Source: Nyssa sinensis
Lineage: Eukaryota > Streptophyta > Magnoliopsida > Cornales > Nyssaceae
Direction of reading: 5' to 3'
Length of the DNA: 64,000 nt
NCBI GenBank assembly: GCA_008638375.1
Contig: CM018043.1
Coordinates: 44,081,917-44,145,916, forward strand
Below the pieces are notes generated by a model. It saw only the letters and a list, made by a program, of their open reading frames with translations. It had not been told where the DNA came from and did not search any database. A program made the translations under genes and the position numbers. The number at the start of each line of letters is the position of its first letter. The first letter of the stretch is position 1. Shown piece by piece: positions 33,877 through 46,236 of this stretch.

Positions 33877-35441
33877 GTGTTTGTGTGTGTGTATATATAT
33901 ATATATATATTGTTCATTTGTTTGTGCATTTACAACATTCATCTTTAAAGTTTCAAAAGAAAATCAATATTTACAATATACCTGATTCACCTGCCCCTAG
34001 AGTAAATATTTAAGCAACAGTATATACAAAGTAATGTGTAAGTGATGGGTGTAGTGATAAAAATTGTAAAAAGTCAAAAAAAAAATACAGACATTGATTG
34101 TTTTAACTTTTTTATACCATGATTTTGCTGTGAGTCTCATTATACAAATTGATTTTGAGAAATTCAATCAAACATCTCAAAAATTGATTTCACACTTCTC
34201 TTAGACCAAAATCATAATTTGAGCGGGACAAATATCCCCAAACAAGATCTCAATACATCTAATAGGTCATAAATTAAAAGCCTTGAACTACAAAGGCAAA
34301 ACAAAAACAAAAAAAAATAAAAAATCAATTTTTTAACAAAATGTTGTACCTAATGCACAAGACTTTTGCACTCGACTAAATGTCAAAGAAATTGATGATT
34401 TAGAACATAAAAACAAAAAATTGTTGATTTAAACTTACCATAAACTAAAACAAACACACAAACAAAGAGGATGAAATCCTGGTGGGATGCTTTATAGAAA
34501 GGAATCAATATTTCTTTTATGTTGACAAGGAAATAACATCTTAGGACCACAAAAGAGAGATGAGACCATGTGGTTGACAAAAGGATAAAAAGTGTTTCTT
34601 CATCTGTAAAGAAGAAACAAAACATTTTAATAGAGTAATAAGAAATGTAATGTGATTGGTATGTGACATCAAGTGTACATTGAAGAGATTTCAACAGGAA
34701 TAAATCATTTATATATTTGATTAAAGAAAAAATAACATATCAATTTGGGCACTACCGTGTTGAATCAAGAGTAACAACAAGCATCTTTAATACAAATGTT
34801 TTAATATGTCACCACTTATGAAAGGTCAAGCTAAAACAAATAGGTACTGTGATGCTGAACAACCTGCTTGGAAGAATTTTAGGAAAGAAACGTTTTTTTC
34901 AAATGGGAGAAAAAAAAGATTCATAAAATTGGTTCACGTAAAAATATATTTTTAAAAATTTTGAGGGCGGCTAATTTTTTTTTTCAAATTTAAGAATAAG
35001 TTTCATAAAAATATTACATATAATTTTTTTTTCCAATTTTGGTTAGGGTTAGGATTCGGGTTAGGGTTGGGAGGACGAGAGGCTCTATAGCTCTTAACTT
35101 ACTCAGTGCTCCGCCTTTGGATTTAGTAAATTATACATAAATTATTTTTAAATTTTTTGTAAATAATTTTTAATATTTATAAAAGTTGGTATTTGTTTCT
35201 AAGACACTTAAAACTTGAATAAAGTTAAACCAAATGTGAAGTTATTTTTTCAAAACTTAATGATAACTTGACTTGACCTAGTTGAACATTTTCAAACCGC
35301 CTCTAACTATTGGAGTAGGTCATCCTATTCACAAAATAAATAAAATAATTAAATAAATTCATTCAAAATATCAAATTTTTTAATCACACCTAACATTATA
35401 GTCATTAATAAAAATCATCAAGCACCTTTCTATTATTTATA

Positions 35442-35606
35442 ACTAATACCCTAGTTAAGTCATTAATACAAATGGAAGGCCAACAAATATCTTACAACTA
35501 ATAACCTAGCTAAGTCATTAATATCAAATGGAAGGCCAACAAATATCTTACAACTAATAACCTAGCTAAGTCATTAATATCAAATGGAAGCTCAACAAAA
35601 ATCTCA
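35442..35606. repeat. 56-bp tandem repeat, three copies
   Basis: The units contain CTAGCTAAGTCATTAATATC and GGAAGGCCAACAAATATC. The second and third copies are nearly identical. No coding role is evident. Confidence 0.9.
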
Positions 35607-36796
35607 CATGACCATCATCATCAAGAAGATGGTCCTCTTGGAAAGGAACATATGAGCGGGAACAAGTAAATTAGAAGACTGGTTTGTTGAGACTTGTCAT
35701 TATGGGACTGGTTTACATATATATCTCTCATACCTTATGAGTTGTGAAGTATATTTTATCTCTATTCTCTATGATCAGTGCTAAAATCAATCGCAAAGTT
35801 TAAAATTTTGTGACATGATTAGTACGAGCACATCACGTGATTGTGTGATCGTGTCCGTGTGATGTGCACAACTAATCTTCTAATGACATCTTGAATTTTG
35901 CTATTGACGTAGCACCTCTCTCATCTCTATTTTAAAGACTTTTAACTGAGAGTGTCATATTTCATTGTTGTTGCAAACCCCTTTTTATATTATATTATCT
36001 TCATCAATTATAGTAAATGCTATGCTAGATTAAAGTTTGCATAAACAAACAAACACACACACACGTGTGTGTGTGTAAATATAGTAGTATTATATTGAAC
36101 CCTTGATTATCCATTTAATTATCCTCTGTAATTATAATGTAGCTGATGTTGCACTAGTACAATAATTCCTTTTGGTAGACAAATACCTTTTGACACTTTC
36201 TTTTTTCATTTTGGGACAAAAATTTTACATTAATCATATAATTAATAATTAATGTGCCACAATAATATACAACTAGATTATTGTCACATTATTTGAAATA
36301 AAAATTTTGAATAAAAATTTAAGAAGAGTAGCATTAGTTCATATACATACATATATATATATATGTTTAAATATACTTAGTATTAAAACCATGATTATCT
36401 ACTTAATTGTCCTCACTAATGATAATGTTGATGATGTTAACCTTTGGCATTAGTATATTTTTTCCACTTTGGGACAAAAACTTAAAAGTGGGAGTAATTT
36501 CGAGTAATTTTAACCCTCTTACTCCACATCAATCCCAAAAGAGACATAATAAAAAAATTGAAGTCTTTCGTTGAAATATAAACTGAAAAGTGGTTGATTC
36601 AGACTTTGCAGTCCCCATATCAGGTCCTGGTCTTCTATATATACATACACATTATTATATTTATGTGTGTGTGTGAATTGTGAAAGAACACGGATTCAGA
36701 ATTCAGGGGGCTTTCCCATCTAAAAAATTCTGCTCATTTGTAAGGTTCTAATTAAAGAAACCATCTTTAAATATCCGGAATCCTTGGGAATTATGC

Positions 36797-36851
36797 CCTT
36801 TTGATCCTGTATGTTCAAGACACAATCAACTTGCCAAGGTTTGGGTGTATC

Positions 36852-36882
<31 letters not shown>

Positions 36883-36978
36883 TATATTACTTTATCAACT
36901 GAATCTATCATGATCTTTTATTTCCTTTTGATCCTGTATGTTCAAAGATACAATCAACTTGCCAAGGTTTGAGTATAT

Positions 36979-37015
<37 letters not shown>

Positions 37016-37052
37016 TACTTTATCAACTGAATCTATCATGATCTTTTATTTT
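36797..37052. repeat. 127-bp tandem duplication, two copies
   Basis: Each copy runs from CCTTTTGATCCTGTATGTTC through AACTTGCCAAGG, a long AT run, and CTGAATCTATCATGATC. They differ by few substitutions plus AT-run length, so the duplication is recent relative to the surroundings. Confidence 0.92.
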
Positions 37053-38251
37053 AATCCAAACCCACTAACTAAAATCTTGCAACTTGCAAGTAGCTGGCTA
37101 ACAGCTAAGCTTTGCTAGCTGTTGCTTGGTGCGCCAGCCGAACGTGAGACACAAAGATTTCTCAGTTTTTTTGTACTTCGTAGTGTCTCATTTTTGTCCA
37201 TTTCATATAAACTACAAATGAGAATGTGAGTCAAATATTTTGTTTTTTCAGTATTATAAATTTGGTCAGATATCGAAATAAATAAATTTACTTTTCTAAT
37301 ATTTGGGTATCTAGTAATTGAATATGAAATATATCAAATCTGATACCTCGATTCTCAACAACCAAATGCACCTAAGGCTATTAGGTAATGTTTTTTAAAA
37401 TTATTTTTGTTTTCTAAAAATAACAAAAACATAGAATAAAAATGGCGGAAAATTGCATTTAGTTGGTCATTTTAAAAAAATATTTTGAAAACCTATTTTT
37501 TCTTTTAAAAAACAATACTAAATTAAGCATAAAAGATGAAAATGATCCAAAAATCACCGGTTCTTGTAATTTTCTTAAATTTCACTTTAGAATTCAGGGA
37601 AAAATGTAAACAAGACTAAATAAAACATAAAAGATTCTTTCTTTAACAATTTAAAGAATTAGTGCACATTTGAGTTTATTGAAACTGAAAAAAAAAGTGA
37701 TTAGGTAAAAAGTACATTTATAAAAAACATTTTTTTGAATAAGTAGTTTAGTGTTTGTATAAATATTTTTACAAGTAATTAAGATGTTAAAAGTGTTAAT
37801 TAGGTGTTCAAGTAAGATTCTTGAAAAGTAATTCTTAAAGTTAGAATTTTTTTTTCCTTTAAATGTTATTAGATGATTTAAAATGAATTTTTTGTTATAT
37901 GCTATTTAAATAATTATTTTTAAAAATATATAATAAACAAATAATATTCTTAACAAATGGCATTAAATAAATATATAAATTAAAATAACATATTTTTGTA
38001 TTTAATTTATATAATATAAATAGTTAAATTTTAATACAAATATAAATACATAGAAATGCCTTACATTTATACATTAAATATAAATATTATATATGTGATA
38101 CTCATGTCCCACATCGGTTGAGTGAGAGTAATATGATTGGTATATAAGGCACCACAATCATTACTACTAATAACTTGAGTTTAAGTTTTTCAGCCATAAT
38201 GTTGTGGCCTCTTTACATTTGTGGTATTAGAGTCGATTCTCAGAGGGTAGA

Positions 38252-39669
38252 TGTCATGACCCGAAACCCACCCTATGCGGATCTCGTGTCGCAGGGCCGA
38301 CCTTGTGGCCGTCGCTAATTTTTTCTTTCTTTGTATCAATGACAACAATATACAATGTAAAACTTAAACAATAAATCAGCGGAAGTCTTCATATAAAACA
38401 TTGTTTGACAACATAAAACTTAATATAATACCATTCTTAGTTGGTGAGTACATGGGAGAGACTACATCACTTTTAACATTTTCCTCAAATTGTCCCTCTA
38501 TACTCTTGGACTCCTAATGTGGTCCTGCCGCATCCTTACCTAAAAATGTAATAAGTTGGGGTGAGCTAACAAAGCTCAGTAGGTAAAAGCCCATCTCCGA
38601 CACGAGTTAGGATTAACATAGAAAAATATAAACTCATTTGGTGAACATGATAGCCAATCATGACAACCGTTGCAGTTAACGATAAAATGCCACAATGACC
38701 AATGAACAATAAGTCACAATAATCAAGCATGAGTAATGGTATAGCATGAACATGAAAAAACTCAATAAACATCAGTCAACATAAGAATACTGCCACAATA
38801 AATCGGTCACAATCAAGTACAATCAATGAATGAGCAATCACAATATAGGGAATGGCAACATCCTATGAATTCAGTAACGTAAACATATCAGTCAATCATA
38901 AGTGATGCATTTACTCTGGTTGGCAGACCCTCGGTCTTTTGGGACCCGACATACCCCCCTTACCTCAATGCATATAAAATGCCCTCGCCCTCATAACTCC
39001 ATGCGTAAAAACGCCCTCATTTTCATATGTCCGTTCACGGACTCGACCCGTAGGTCCTGTCAATCGACCCGTAAGTCCTGTCAATCGACCCATAGGTCCT
39101 GTCAATTGACCCGTAAATCCTATCAATTGATCCGAAGGTCCTGTCAATCAACTTGTAGGTCTTACCAACTCAGAAAGTATCGGATGGATATTGTGACAAA
39201 GCACAAATTCGGCATTCAATTAAATCATGATTCTCTTGTAATTCCATAAGAAGTGTAAAAACTTGGAATAACATGCATGGACATATAACAGTAGGCCTTT
39301 CAAGGCATAGTACAACACAACAATCATGATATCGCAGCCAATAACAACCACAAGATAGAACAATATCGCTTGTGGGACAATAGCAGTGGGTACGTACATG
39401 AGTACAAAATTTGGCAGTAATAGAAAAAATGTGACTTGGAAAATTACATGTAAGAGATAGGAGTTTACTTACCTTTTATCCGTGTGATCTACCTCAGTAT
39501 TTCGTAACTTTTCCTTTTCCCTTTGACTTGCCTTCTGCAACTGTACTTCTTCTCCTCTCCTTTTTTTCCTCTTCTTTCTCCTTCAGTTTTTCTCTTTTTC
39601 GTTCTGTTTTTCCTCCTCACTCATGCAAAGCATGCTTCTATTTTTTTCCACAAGCCCACCCTTCGGTTT

Positions 39670-39706
<37 letters not shown>

Positions 39707-40109
39707 GTTTCTTTTCTTCCCTTAATTGTAACCCCTCTCCTTACTTGCCATTTATATATGTATTTAACATATATAACAAGTATCACATATTTATATACTA
39801 ACATACATATATATATATATATATACATCCACATATATACATCTATACATATCTATATTTCATATATGTATATATATATATTAGGATTTTTTGTTAATTT
39901 TTTTTTTATTTCAATATTCGTTAATGGCTTGCTCAAGTATTGCCCGGGCATCATCTATACATTCAAAACTATTGATATTCCAAACCATCCATTTCATTCG
40001 ATATCATAACATAGAATGCTAACAGTTCAAGTTTATTTTGGTATTATTTTTTTGACCCTCTTTAGGCATTTATGGAATTAGTCTTATTTATTTGGGTCGG
40101 GGTGTTACA
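38252..40109 (-). repeat. 3' LTR of the non-autonomous gypsy element
   Basis: This is 1858 bp and the partner of 43642-45453. It keeps about six copies of the 21-bp repeat and a longer CT run (39674-39703). Differences by eye are spread throughout, so the insertion is not recent. It ends next to a polypurine tract on the minus strand. Confidence 0.9.
39044..39166. repeat. 21-bp repeat in the 3' LTR, six copies
   Basis: The unit is CGACCCGTAGGTCCTGTCAAT, with about 5.9 copies here against three at 44437-44498 in the partner LTR. This is a clear copy-number difference between LTRs that were identical at insertion. Confidence 0.9.
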
Positions 40110-40126
40110 TTCTACCCCTCTTAAAA
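40110..40126 (-). other. Polypurine tract of the non-autonomous gypsy element
   Basis: On the minus strand, TTTTAAGAGGGGTAGAA directly precedes the TGTAACACC start of the 3' LTR. Confidence 0.8.
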
Positions 40127-41370
40127 TGAGTTTTGTTCCCAAAACTCAAATGTGCATATCTAGGAATCTTTATTATCTCATCATGCCAATTTCATCATCT
40201 TCATAATTCCCCTTTTTAATCTGTTTCTTGGACTTGTCTCTGGTATTCAGATGCCATATTCTCAAGCGAGAAGATTTCTTTTGTGTATTGAATTTTCTTT
40301 GCTTACGACCATTATCGTATTTCCCTTTAATATTTTCAGCATCATAATCCCTTTTGTTCATGAGCATCTTTTGGTTCGTGCTAGAATGGTTTACTCGTAT
40401 TTTCTTTGCATTACTATATTTATCCCCTGCACGGGTAACTTCAGATTTATTCAAAATTTTCATTTGTGATTTCTCAATCACGTGTCCATTTCTCGAAGAT
40501 TTATCAATCCTCTTTTCATTTCACTTTGTATTATTCCATTATTTTGGTACTATTCATTGGCATACCTGCCTTTGTTTTCAAATTCGTGTTCATCCTTTTA
40601 TGATTTAGATAGGTTGAGGAAATCAATTCCTCTATTTTTTTTTTTTTTTTTCACATTATAGGCAAGTATGAAGGCCTTTTACAATTGATCTTTTCACAGA
40701 TTTTGATTCCTCATCCCTTCATATATTAAAGTATGGTACATATACTTAGAAAATTTTAGGGTAGTCTTTTACCCCAGTCACTAATTCTTCATATGACAAT
40801 CTACTTTGAAATGTTTTTAACGGTGTTATCACATTTGGTTTACCTTAAACCTTCCACATCATTTGATCAGTTCAAATCTCAGAGTCTTATGACTTTTTAA
40901 TTTATAACCATTATTTTGGTTTCACTTACCTTTGCTTAGAAAGGTTATTCAAATGTCTCACTTCTTATGCTCATCATTATGTTCGATTTTTCATCATATG
41001 TTACATTTTTCTCTCCAGGCGTTATTCAACTTTTACAAATTTTATTTCAGGAACTTATTCAACCATATAGGGAGTTCCTTGTACATTCTGTGACTTCATA
41101 TTATATTTCAGGATTATTCACATCAATAAGCCGTCCCATCATTTTATCGTTATATTTGACATTCAAAGTTAATCAAGATTATGTCAAGTTTTTCCCACCA
41201 TGGAATTTCTCAATTTCCTTAGTTTCACATATGTAGTTATTCTTACTTTCTACCTCAATCTTAATTGTTCTCGTAGCTGAAAGAATTATGTATCACTTTA
41301 GTACAGTCGTTGTCCTTACTAGTTTTCTAAACATTATGCCACAATTTTTGTCTCTTTAATTGTCAGATCA

Positions 41371-42620
41371 CATTAATCCTCAAAAATTCATTCAGAGTTA
41401 TCAATCATTTATCTTTTGAAATAGATTCAGCTAATTCAATAAAGTACTGCCCACAATTGGGTCATATTGTCACCTAGATCAACAAGATCTATTGAATTTT
41501 TTCCAATGATCATTCATCACGTGTCAATCTCCTTTTAGAACCATTACATTTCATAACGTTCACTTGATAGTTTCGTTCAATCAATATTTGCCTCCCAACG
41601 ATCCCTTTGTCCTTATCCTATATGACTCACTCAAGGATCCTTATATTTCTGATATGTCATCGATCCATCTGGATTCTCAAACTCTTTACGTTACTATTCA
41701 TTAAGTCTTCCTTAGACCATCTCTCATATAGATTTGTTGTTAAATCCACCGACTTTTCAAGATTTCACAATCCCAACTCTATGTCACCTTATATCTTCCA
41801 AAAGAGCATTAACTGTTTCCCTTGTTCAAATGATAATTTCTTTCAATTCACTGATCAATTCACAATTTAACGACTTAAGAGTCATCAACCTCGACACTGG
41901 TATGATTCTTCCCAAGAATCCTTAACCTTTACCCTTATGCATACGACTTTCTCCCAAAAGTCACTATTCATTTTATCATCTCAATCATCCAAGAAACATC
42001 AAGTCAGTCATAGCATAGTCTTTCCCAAAAACTATTAACCTTAGTATTTAACAAGCTATCGTCTTCCAAAAGTCACCGACCATTTAACTACTTAAATTCT
42101 CGGATTCTTAGTTCCTTTAAGAGTATCTAATTGATTAATTATCGTGTACTTATGATCTATACCTCATATGCTCTATGTATATCATTCATGAATAATGATT
42201 TTCTTGTAGTACCTCAAAACTCATATATCATCTCAATTTCATGGTTTCTCTAAATAATTTACTACTAGTTTAGTCTTTAATATCATTTAGATCACATTGA
42301 TCCCTAACAATTATTCAGAATCATTTATCATTTACCTTCATCTAACTTGATAGAGTATTGACTAAAATCAGTCACATATCATCTTAGATCACTAGAATTT
42401 ATTTCTAATATTTATTTATCATGTGTCCGCCTCTTTTCAAAATCATCACATTTCATAAGGTCAATTCTGACAATCTCGCTCATTTAGTAATTGTCTTCAA
42501 GACTCTATTCATCTCTACTCTATCAAGGTCTACTTATGAATTACTCAAGAATTTTCATGTTTTTGGTCCTCATGTAATTATCTATTAAGTTTCCTTCAGA
42601 CTATCTCTCATTCAAGTCTC
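41371..42620. repeat. Degenerate direct repeat inside the gypsy element (offset about 920 bp)
   Basis: 41371-41735 and 42293-42620 share an ordered series of words: CACATTAATCC/CACATTGATCC, TTATCA, CATCACGTGTCAATCTCC/TTATCATGTGTCCGCCTC, CATTTCATAA, and CTTCCTTAGACCATCTCTCAT/TTTCCTTCAGACTATCTCTCAT. It fills most of the non-coding interior. No protein similarity is visible in either copy. Confidence 0.65.
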
Positions 42621-42799
42621 GTTTATTTATCTATAATATTTCGTAGCATTCATCAGCATGTATTAACAATAAAGCTCTCGAAGATATTGAAATAATTAAC
42701 ATGAAATCTAGGGGTTCTGTTTCTAAGTTCAACTCTAACAGTAATGAGGAAGATACTAGTCAATGCGTAAAGCCTAATATCAATAATATATGCATAGGC

Positions 42800-43297
42800 C
42801 GTAAATAAACTAGAGGAATACCTGCATTTATTGGTACAACAGTCTGATCATCTCCTGGTATCACTGGGGTTGATAGGGTAACTGTGGTAGAGGTTATAGA
42901 TTTATTCTGGGGACAGTTCCTTGCGAAATGTCCAATACGGCCCTAATAGTATCAAACGTTGATATTTTTAAGGCATTACCCTCGGTGGGCTTTTTGGCAA
43001 GTGAGGCATTTAAGTGTGTCATTTTTGTAGTTGACCCTTTTCTGGATAGGCCTTGTGTTTCCTGGGCTTGGAAGATGAGGGTCCTTACCCCTTGCCCTGA
43101 TTGTTTCCTGGCTTATAAGTTTCATTTTCTTTGGCAAATCCTTGTCCTCTCTGTTTTGTGACCGATGTTACTGCTTCAGTGTAAGTAATTGACCGTTGGG
43201 GTTTGGCTTTGGGTAGAGCCTTTATGACTCTGTTCAGAAGGTGTTCAAGTCGGTCTAATCGATCTGTCAGGGTTGTAGTATTTCAATTACGAACCAT
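42800..43297 (-). pseudogene. Gag remnant lacking the capsid core
   Basis: The minus strand begins with an ATG at 43297 and, after a stop three codons on, reads TTTLTDRLDRLEHLLNRVIKALP, the N-terminal coil of chromovirus gag. It then passes directly into a basic linker (QRGQGFAKENETYKPGN) and a nucleocapsid region: CLTCQKAHRG (near 42995-42965) and, after a frame change, GRIGHFARNCPQNKS (about 42945-42900). The whole capsid domain normally between these parts is missing. A short tail to 42800 follows, then non-coding sequence. Confidence 0.72.
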
Positions 43298-43379
43298 CTT
43301 ACTGTAAAAGATGAAACGTTAGCATTCCCATAAGAGTCTAATCATTCATAATCTAACTAAGTCAACATAGTCTATTGAG

Positions 43380-43535
43380 TTTAAGTGAATCGAATCGAGT
43401 TTAGTCGTAGTAATCAACATCCATATAAAGTCTAACATAGCGTAAAAACCAAATCTATAAGTCTAACATGAATCAAATCAATTTCAATCGTAGTGGTTAG
43501 CACTTACGTAAGAATCTAACATAGCGTGGAAATTT
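43380..43535. repeat. About 90-bp duplication in the leader of the gypsy element
   Basis: GTCTAACATAGCG and a phrase with GTCGTAGTAATCAACA/ATCGTAGTGGTTAGCA occur twice upstream of the gag start. This may be part of the packaging or leader region, but only the repeat itself is visible. Confidence 0.6.
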
Positions 43536-43622
43536 ATCATAGTGTTATCTATATATCAACTTCTTAGACTTAACAGTCTTAGTACTCTAATCTTGTCTCC
43601 CATGACTCACTAGCACCTAAGA

Positions 43623-43640
43623 CTTTACTCTGATACCAAG
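43623..43640 (-). other. Primer binding site (tRNA-iMet)
   Basis: The minus strand reads CTTGGTATCAGAGTAAAG one base inside the 5' LTR. It matches the initiator-Met primer type and sets the element's orientation. Confidence 0.85.
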
Positions 43641-43641
43641 T

Positions 43642-45453
43642 TGTTACGACTCGAAACCCACCTTATGCGGATCTCGTGTCGTGGGGCCGACCCTATGGCC
43701 ATCCCTACTTTTTTCTTTCTTTGTATCAATGACAACAATATACAATGTAAGACTTAAACAATAAATCAGCGGAAGTCTTCATATAAAATATTGTTTGACA
43801 ACATAAAACTTAACATAATACCACTCTTAGGTGGTGAGTACATGGGAGACTACATCACTTCTAAAATTTACCTCAAACTGTCCCTCTATGCTCTTAGAGT
43901 CCTAATGCGGTCCTGCAGTATCCTAACCTGAAAATATAGTAAGTTGGGGTGAGCTAACAAAGCTCAGTAAGTAAAAGCCCATCTCCGACACGGGTTAGGG
44001 TTAACATAGAAAAATATAAACTCATAGGGTGAATATGATAGCCAATCATGACAATAGTTGCAATTAATGGTAAAATGCCACAATAGCCAATAAACAATAA
44101 GTCATAATAATCAAGCATGAGTAGTGGTATAACATGAACATGGAAAAGCTCAATAAACATCAGTCAACATAAGAATACTGCCACAATAAATCGATCACAA
44201 TCAAGTACAATCAATAAATGAACTGTCAACATAAAATTATTTATAGGGAATGGCAACATCCTATGAATCTAATAACGTAAACATATCAGTTAATCATAAG
44301 TGATGCATTTACTCTGGTTGGCAAACCCTCGGCCTTTTGGGGCCCGACATATCCCCCTTAACCTCAATGCATATAAAATGCCCTCATAACTCCATGCGTA
44401 AAAACGCCCTCATTTTCATATGTCCGTTCACGGACTCGACCGGTAGGTCTTGTCAATCGACCTAAAGGTCATGTCAATCGACCCGTAGGTCATGTCAACT
44501 CAGAAAGCATCGGATGGATATTGTGACTGAGTACAAATTCGGCATTCAATTAAATCATGATTCTCTTGTAATTCCATAAGAAGTGAAAAAACTTGGAATA
44601 ACATACATGGACATATAACAATAGGCCTTTTAAGGCATAGTACAACACAACAATCATGATATCGCAGCCAATAACAACCACAAGATAGAACAATATCGAT
44701 TGTGGGACAATAGTAGTGGGTACGTACATGAGTACAAAATTTGGCAGTAATAGAAAGAATGTGGCTTAGAAAACTACGTGTAAGAGATAGGAGTTTACTT
44801 ACCTTTTATCCATGTGATCTACCTCAGTATTCCGTAACCTTTCCTTTCCTTTTTGACTTGCCTTATGCAACTATTCTTCTTCTTCTCTCCTTTTCTTCCT
44901 CTTCTTTCTCCTCCAGTTTTCCTCTTTTTCGTTCTATTTTTCCTCCTCACGCATGATGCTTCTATTTTTTTTTCACAAGCCCACCATTCGGTTTCCTTTT
45001 TTTTTTTCTCTCTCTCTCTCTCTCTCTCTCTTCCGTTTCTTTTCTTCCTTTGATTGTAACCCCCCTCCTTACTTGCCATTTATATATGTATTTAACATAT
45101 ATAACATGCATCACATATTTATATACTAACATATATATATATATATATACACATCCACATATATATACATCTATATATATATATATCCATATTCCATATA
45201 TGTATATATATATATATATCAGGATTTTTATTTTTTTTATTTTTTATTTTTATTTCAATATTTGTTCATGGCTTACTCGGGTATCGCCTGGGCATCATCT
45301 ATACATTCAAAACTATTGAGATTCCAAACCATCCATTTCATTCGATATCATAACATAGAATCCTAACAGTTTGGGTTTATTTTGGTACTATTTTTTTGAC
45401 CATCTTTAGGCATTTATGGAATTAGTCCTATTTATTTGGGTCGGGGTGTTACA
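43642..45453 (-). repeat. 5' LTR of the non-autonomous gypsy element
   Basis: On the minus strand it starts TGTAACACCCCGACCC and ends GTTTCGAGTCGTAACA. It is 1812 bp and aligns end to end with 38252-40109. It contains AT runs, a CT run (45008-45031) and three copies of a 21-bp repeat (44437-44498). The start is of the kind common in plant chromoviruses. Confidence 0.9.
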
Positions 45454-46236
45454 GTAGAGGTCCCTAGATTGTTCCCTTAATGAGCAGTTGGGAGAATAAT
45501 ATATGGTCCGAAGAAGGGGCCTTGCTACTGACAAATTGGGATTAAGTTTTTGAGTCATAATGTTGTGGGCTCCTTTAGGTTGTTGGAACAGTAGGCATGG
45601 GGTGTTACATCTCGTTTCCAGAGAGTAGAAGCCCTTAGAGTGTCTTCTTAATAGGTAGTTGGGAGATCAAGATATCGATTGGGTGGGAGTATTATAATTG
45701 GTATTTAAGATACCACAAGTCTTACTAGTAACAACTTAAGTTTAAGCTTTTGAGTCATAATATTGTTAACTCTTTCAAGTTGTTGGGATAGTAGACTTGG
45801 AGCATTACATTTATGGTATTAGAGCCTAGTTCCCAGAGGGTAGAGGCTCTTAGAGTGTCCGCTTAATGGGCAACTGGGAACTCGAGATCCACCTTACGAG
45901 GACGTGTAGTCCTACGGGAGAAGAATGTGATACTCTTGTTCCACATCGATTGGATGGTAGTAGTATGATTAGTATATTAGACACCACAAGATTACTACTA
46001 ATAACTTGGGCTTAAGCTTTTGAGTTATAATGTTGTGAGTTATTTACATTTGTGATATCAGAGCCAATTCCTAAAGAATAGAGACCCTTAGAATGTCCAC
46101 TTAATGGACAACTGGGAGAATGGTATATGGTCCTAAAAAGGGGCTTGCTACTAGTAACTTGGGCTTAAGTTTTTTGGCCATAATGTTGTAGACTCTTTAG
46201 GTTGTTGGGACAGTGGGCGTGAGGTATTACAATATA

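Larger units (their letters stand above)
33734..38093. other. AT-rich intergenic region with short repeats
   Basis: No gene is supported. A CT/AT/GT compound microsatellite lies at 33836-33912. A TTAGGG-like run (GGTTAGGGTTAGG and GGGTTAGGGTTGGG) lies at 35041-35072. AT and GT runs occur near 36050-36075, 36348-36365 and 36660-36676. Parts of 37380-38060 resemble the AT-rich interior of the Harbinger-like elements. Two clear tandem duplications are listed separately. Confidence 0.5.
38252..45453 (-). mobile_element. 7.2-kb non-autonomous gypsy element, gag remnant only
   Basis: Read on the minus strand: 5' LTR (45453-43642), primer site, leader, a shortened gag (43297 to about 42800), 2.7 kb without coding sequence, polypurine tract, and 3' LTR (40109-38252). 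GTAGA lies at 38247-38251 and 45454-45458, so both ends are intact. The interrupted host text (CAGAGGGTAGAGG) is seen whole near 45826, confirming the insertion. No protease, RT, RNase H or integrase motif could be read in any frame, so it would depend on an autonomous relative. Confidence 0.87.
38094..46231 (+). mobile_element. TRIM-like modular repeat split by a gypsy element
   Basis: Excluding the insertion (38252-45458) it is about 0.93 kb. It starts TGTGATACTCATGTCCCACATCGG and ends GGCGTGAGGTATTACA, with ATATA on both sides (38089-38093 and 46232-46236). Modules recur: the TGTGATACTC start (38094, 45926), ACTTGGGCTTAAG-type text (four times), a GTTGTTGGGACAGTGGGC-type end (four times), and a TGGTATTAGAGCC-like primer site (about 38221, 45803 and 46060). 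It has no ORF. This resembles TRIM elements that have recombined into a tandem string. Confidence 0.7.

Noticed and set aside
35041..35072. Telomere-like GGTTAGGGTTAGG sequence
   Set aside because: There are only a few imperfect units, and of TTAGGG rather than the usual plant TTTAGGG type. It is too short to mark an old chromosome end.
39523..40009. Open frames of Ser/Leu/Phe or Arg/Glu repeats (also near 44819-45319)
   Set aside because: They translate CT and AT runs within the gypsy LTRs, and the same frames are not kept between the two LTRs.
42928..43161. Plus-strand 77-codon frame
   Set aside because: It is the antisense shadow of the gag remnant, whose minus-strand reading has recognisable nucleocapsid motifs.
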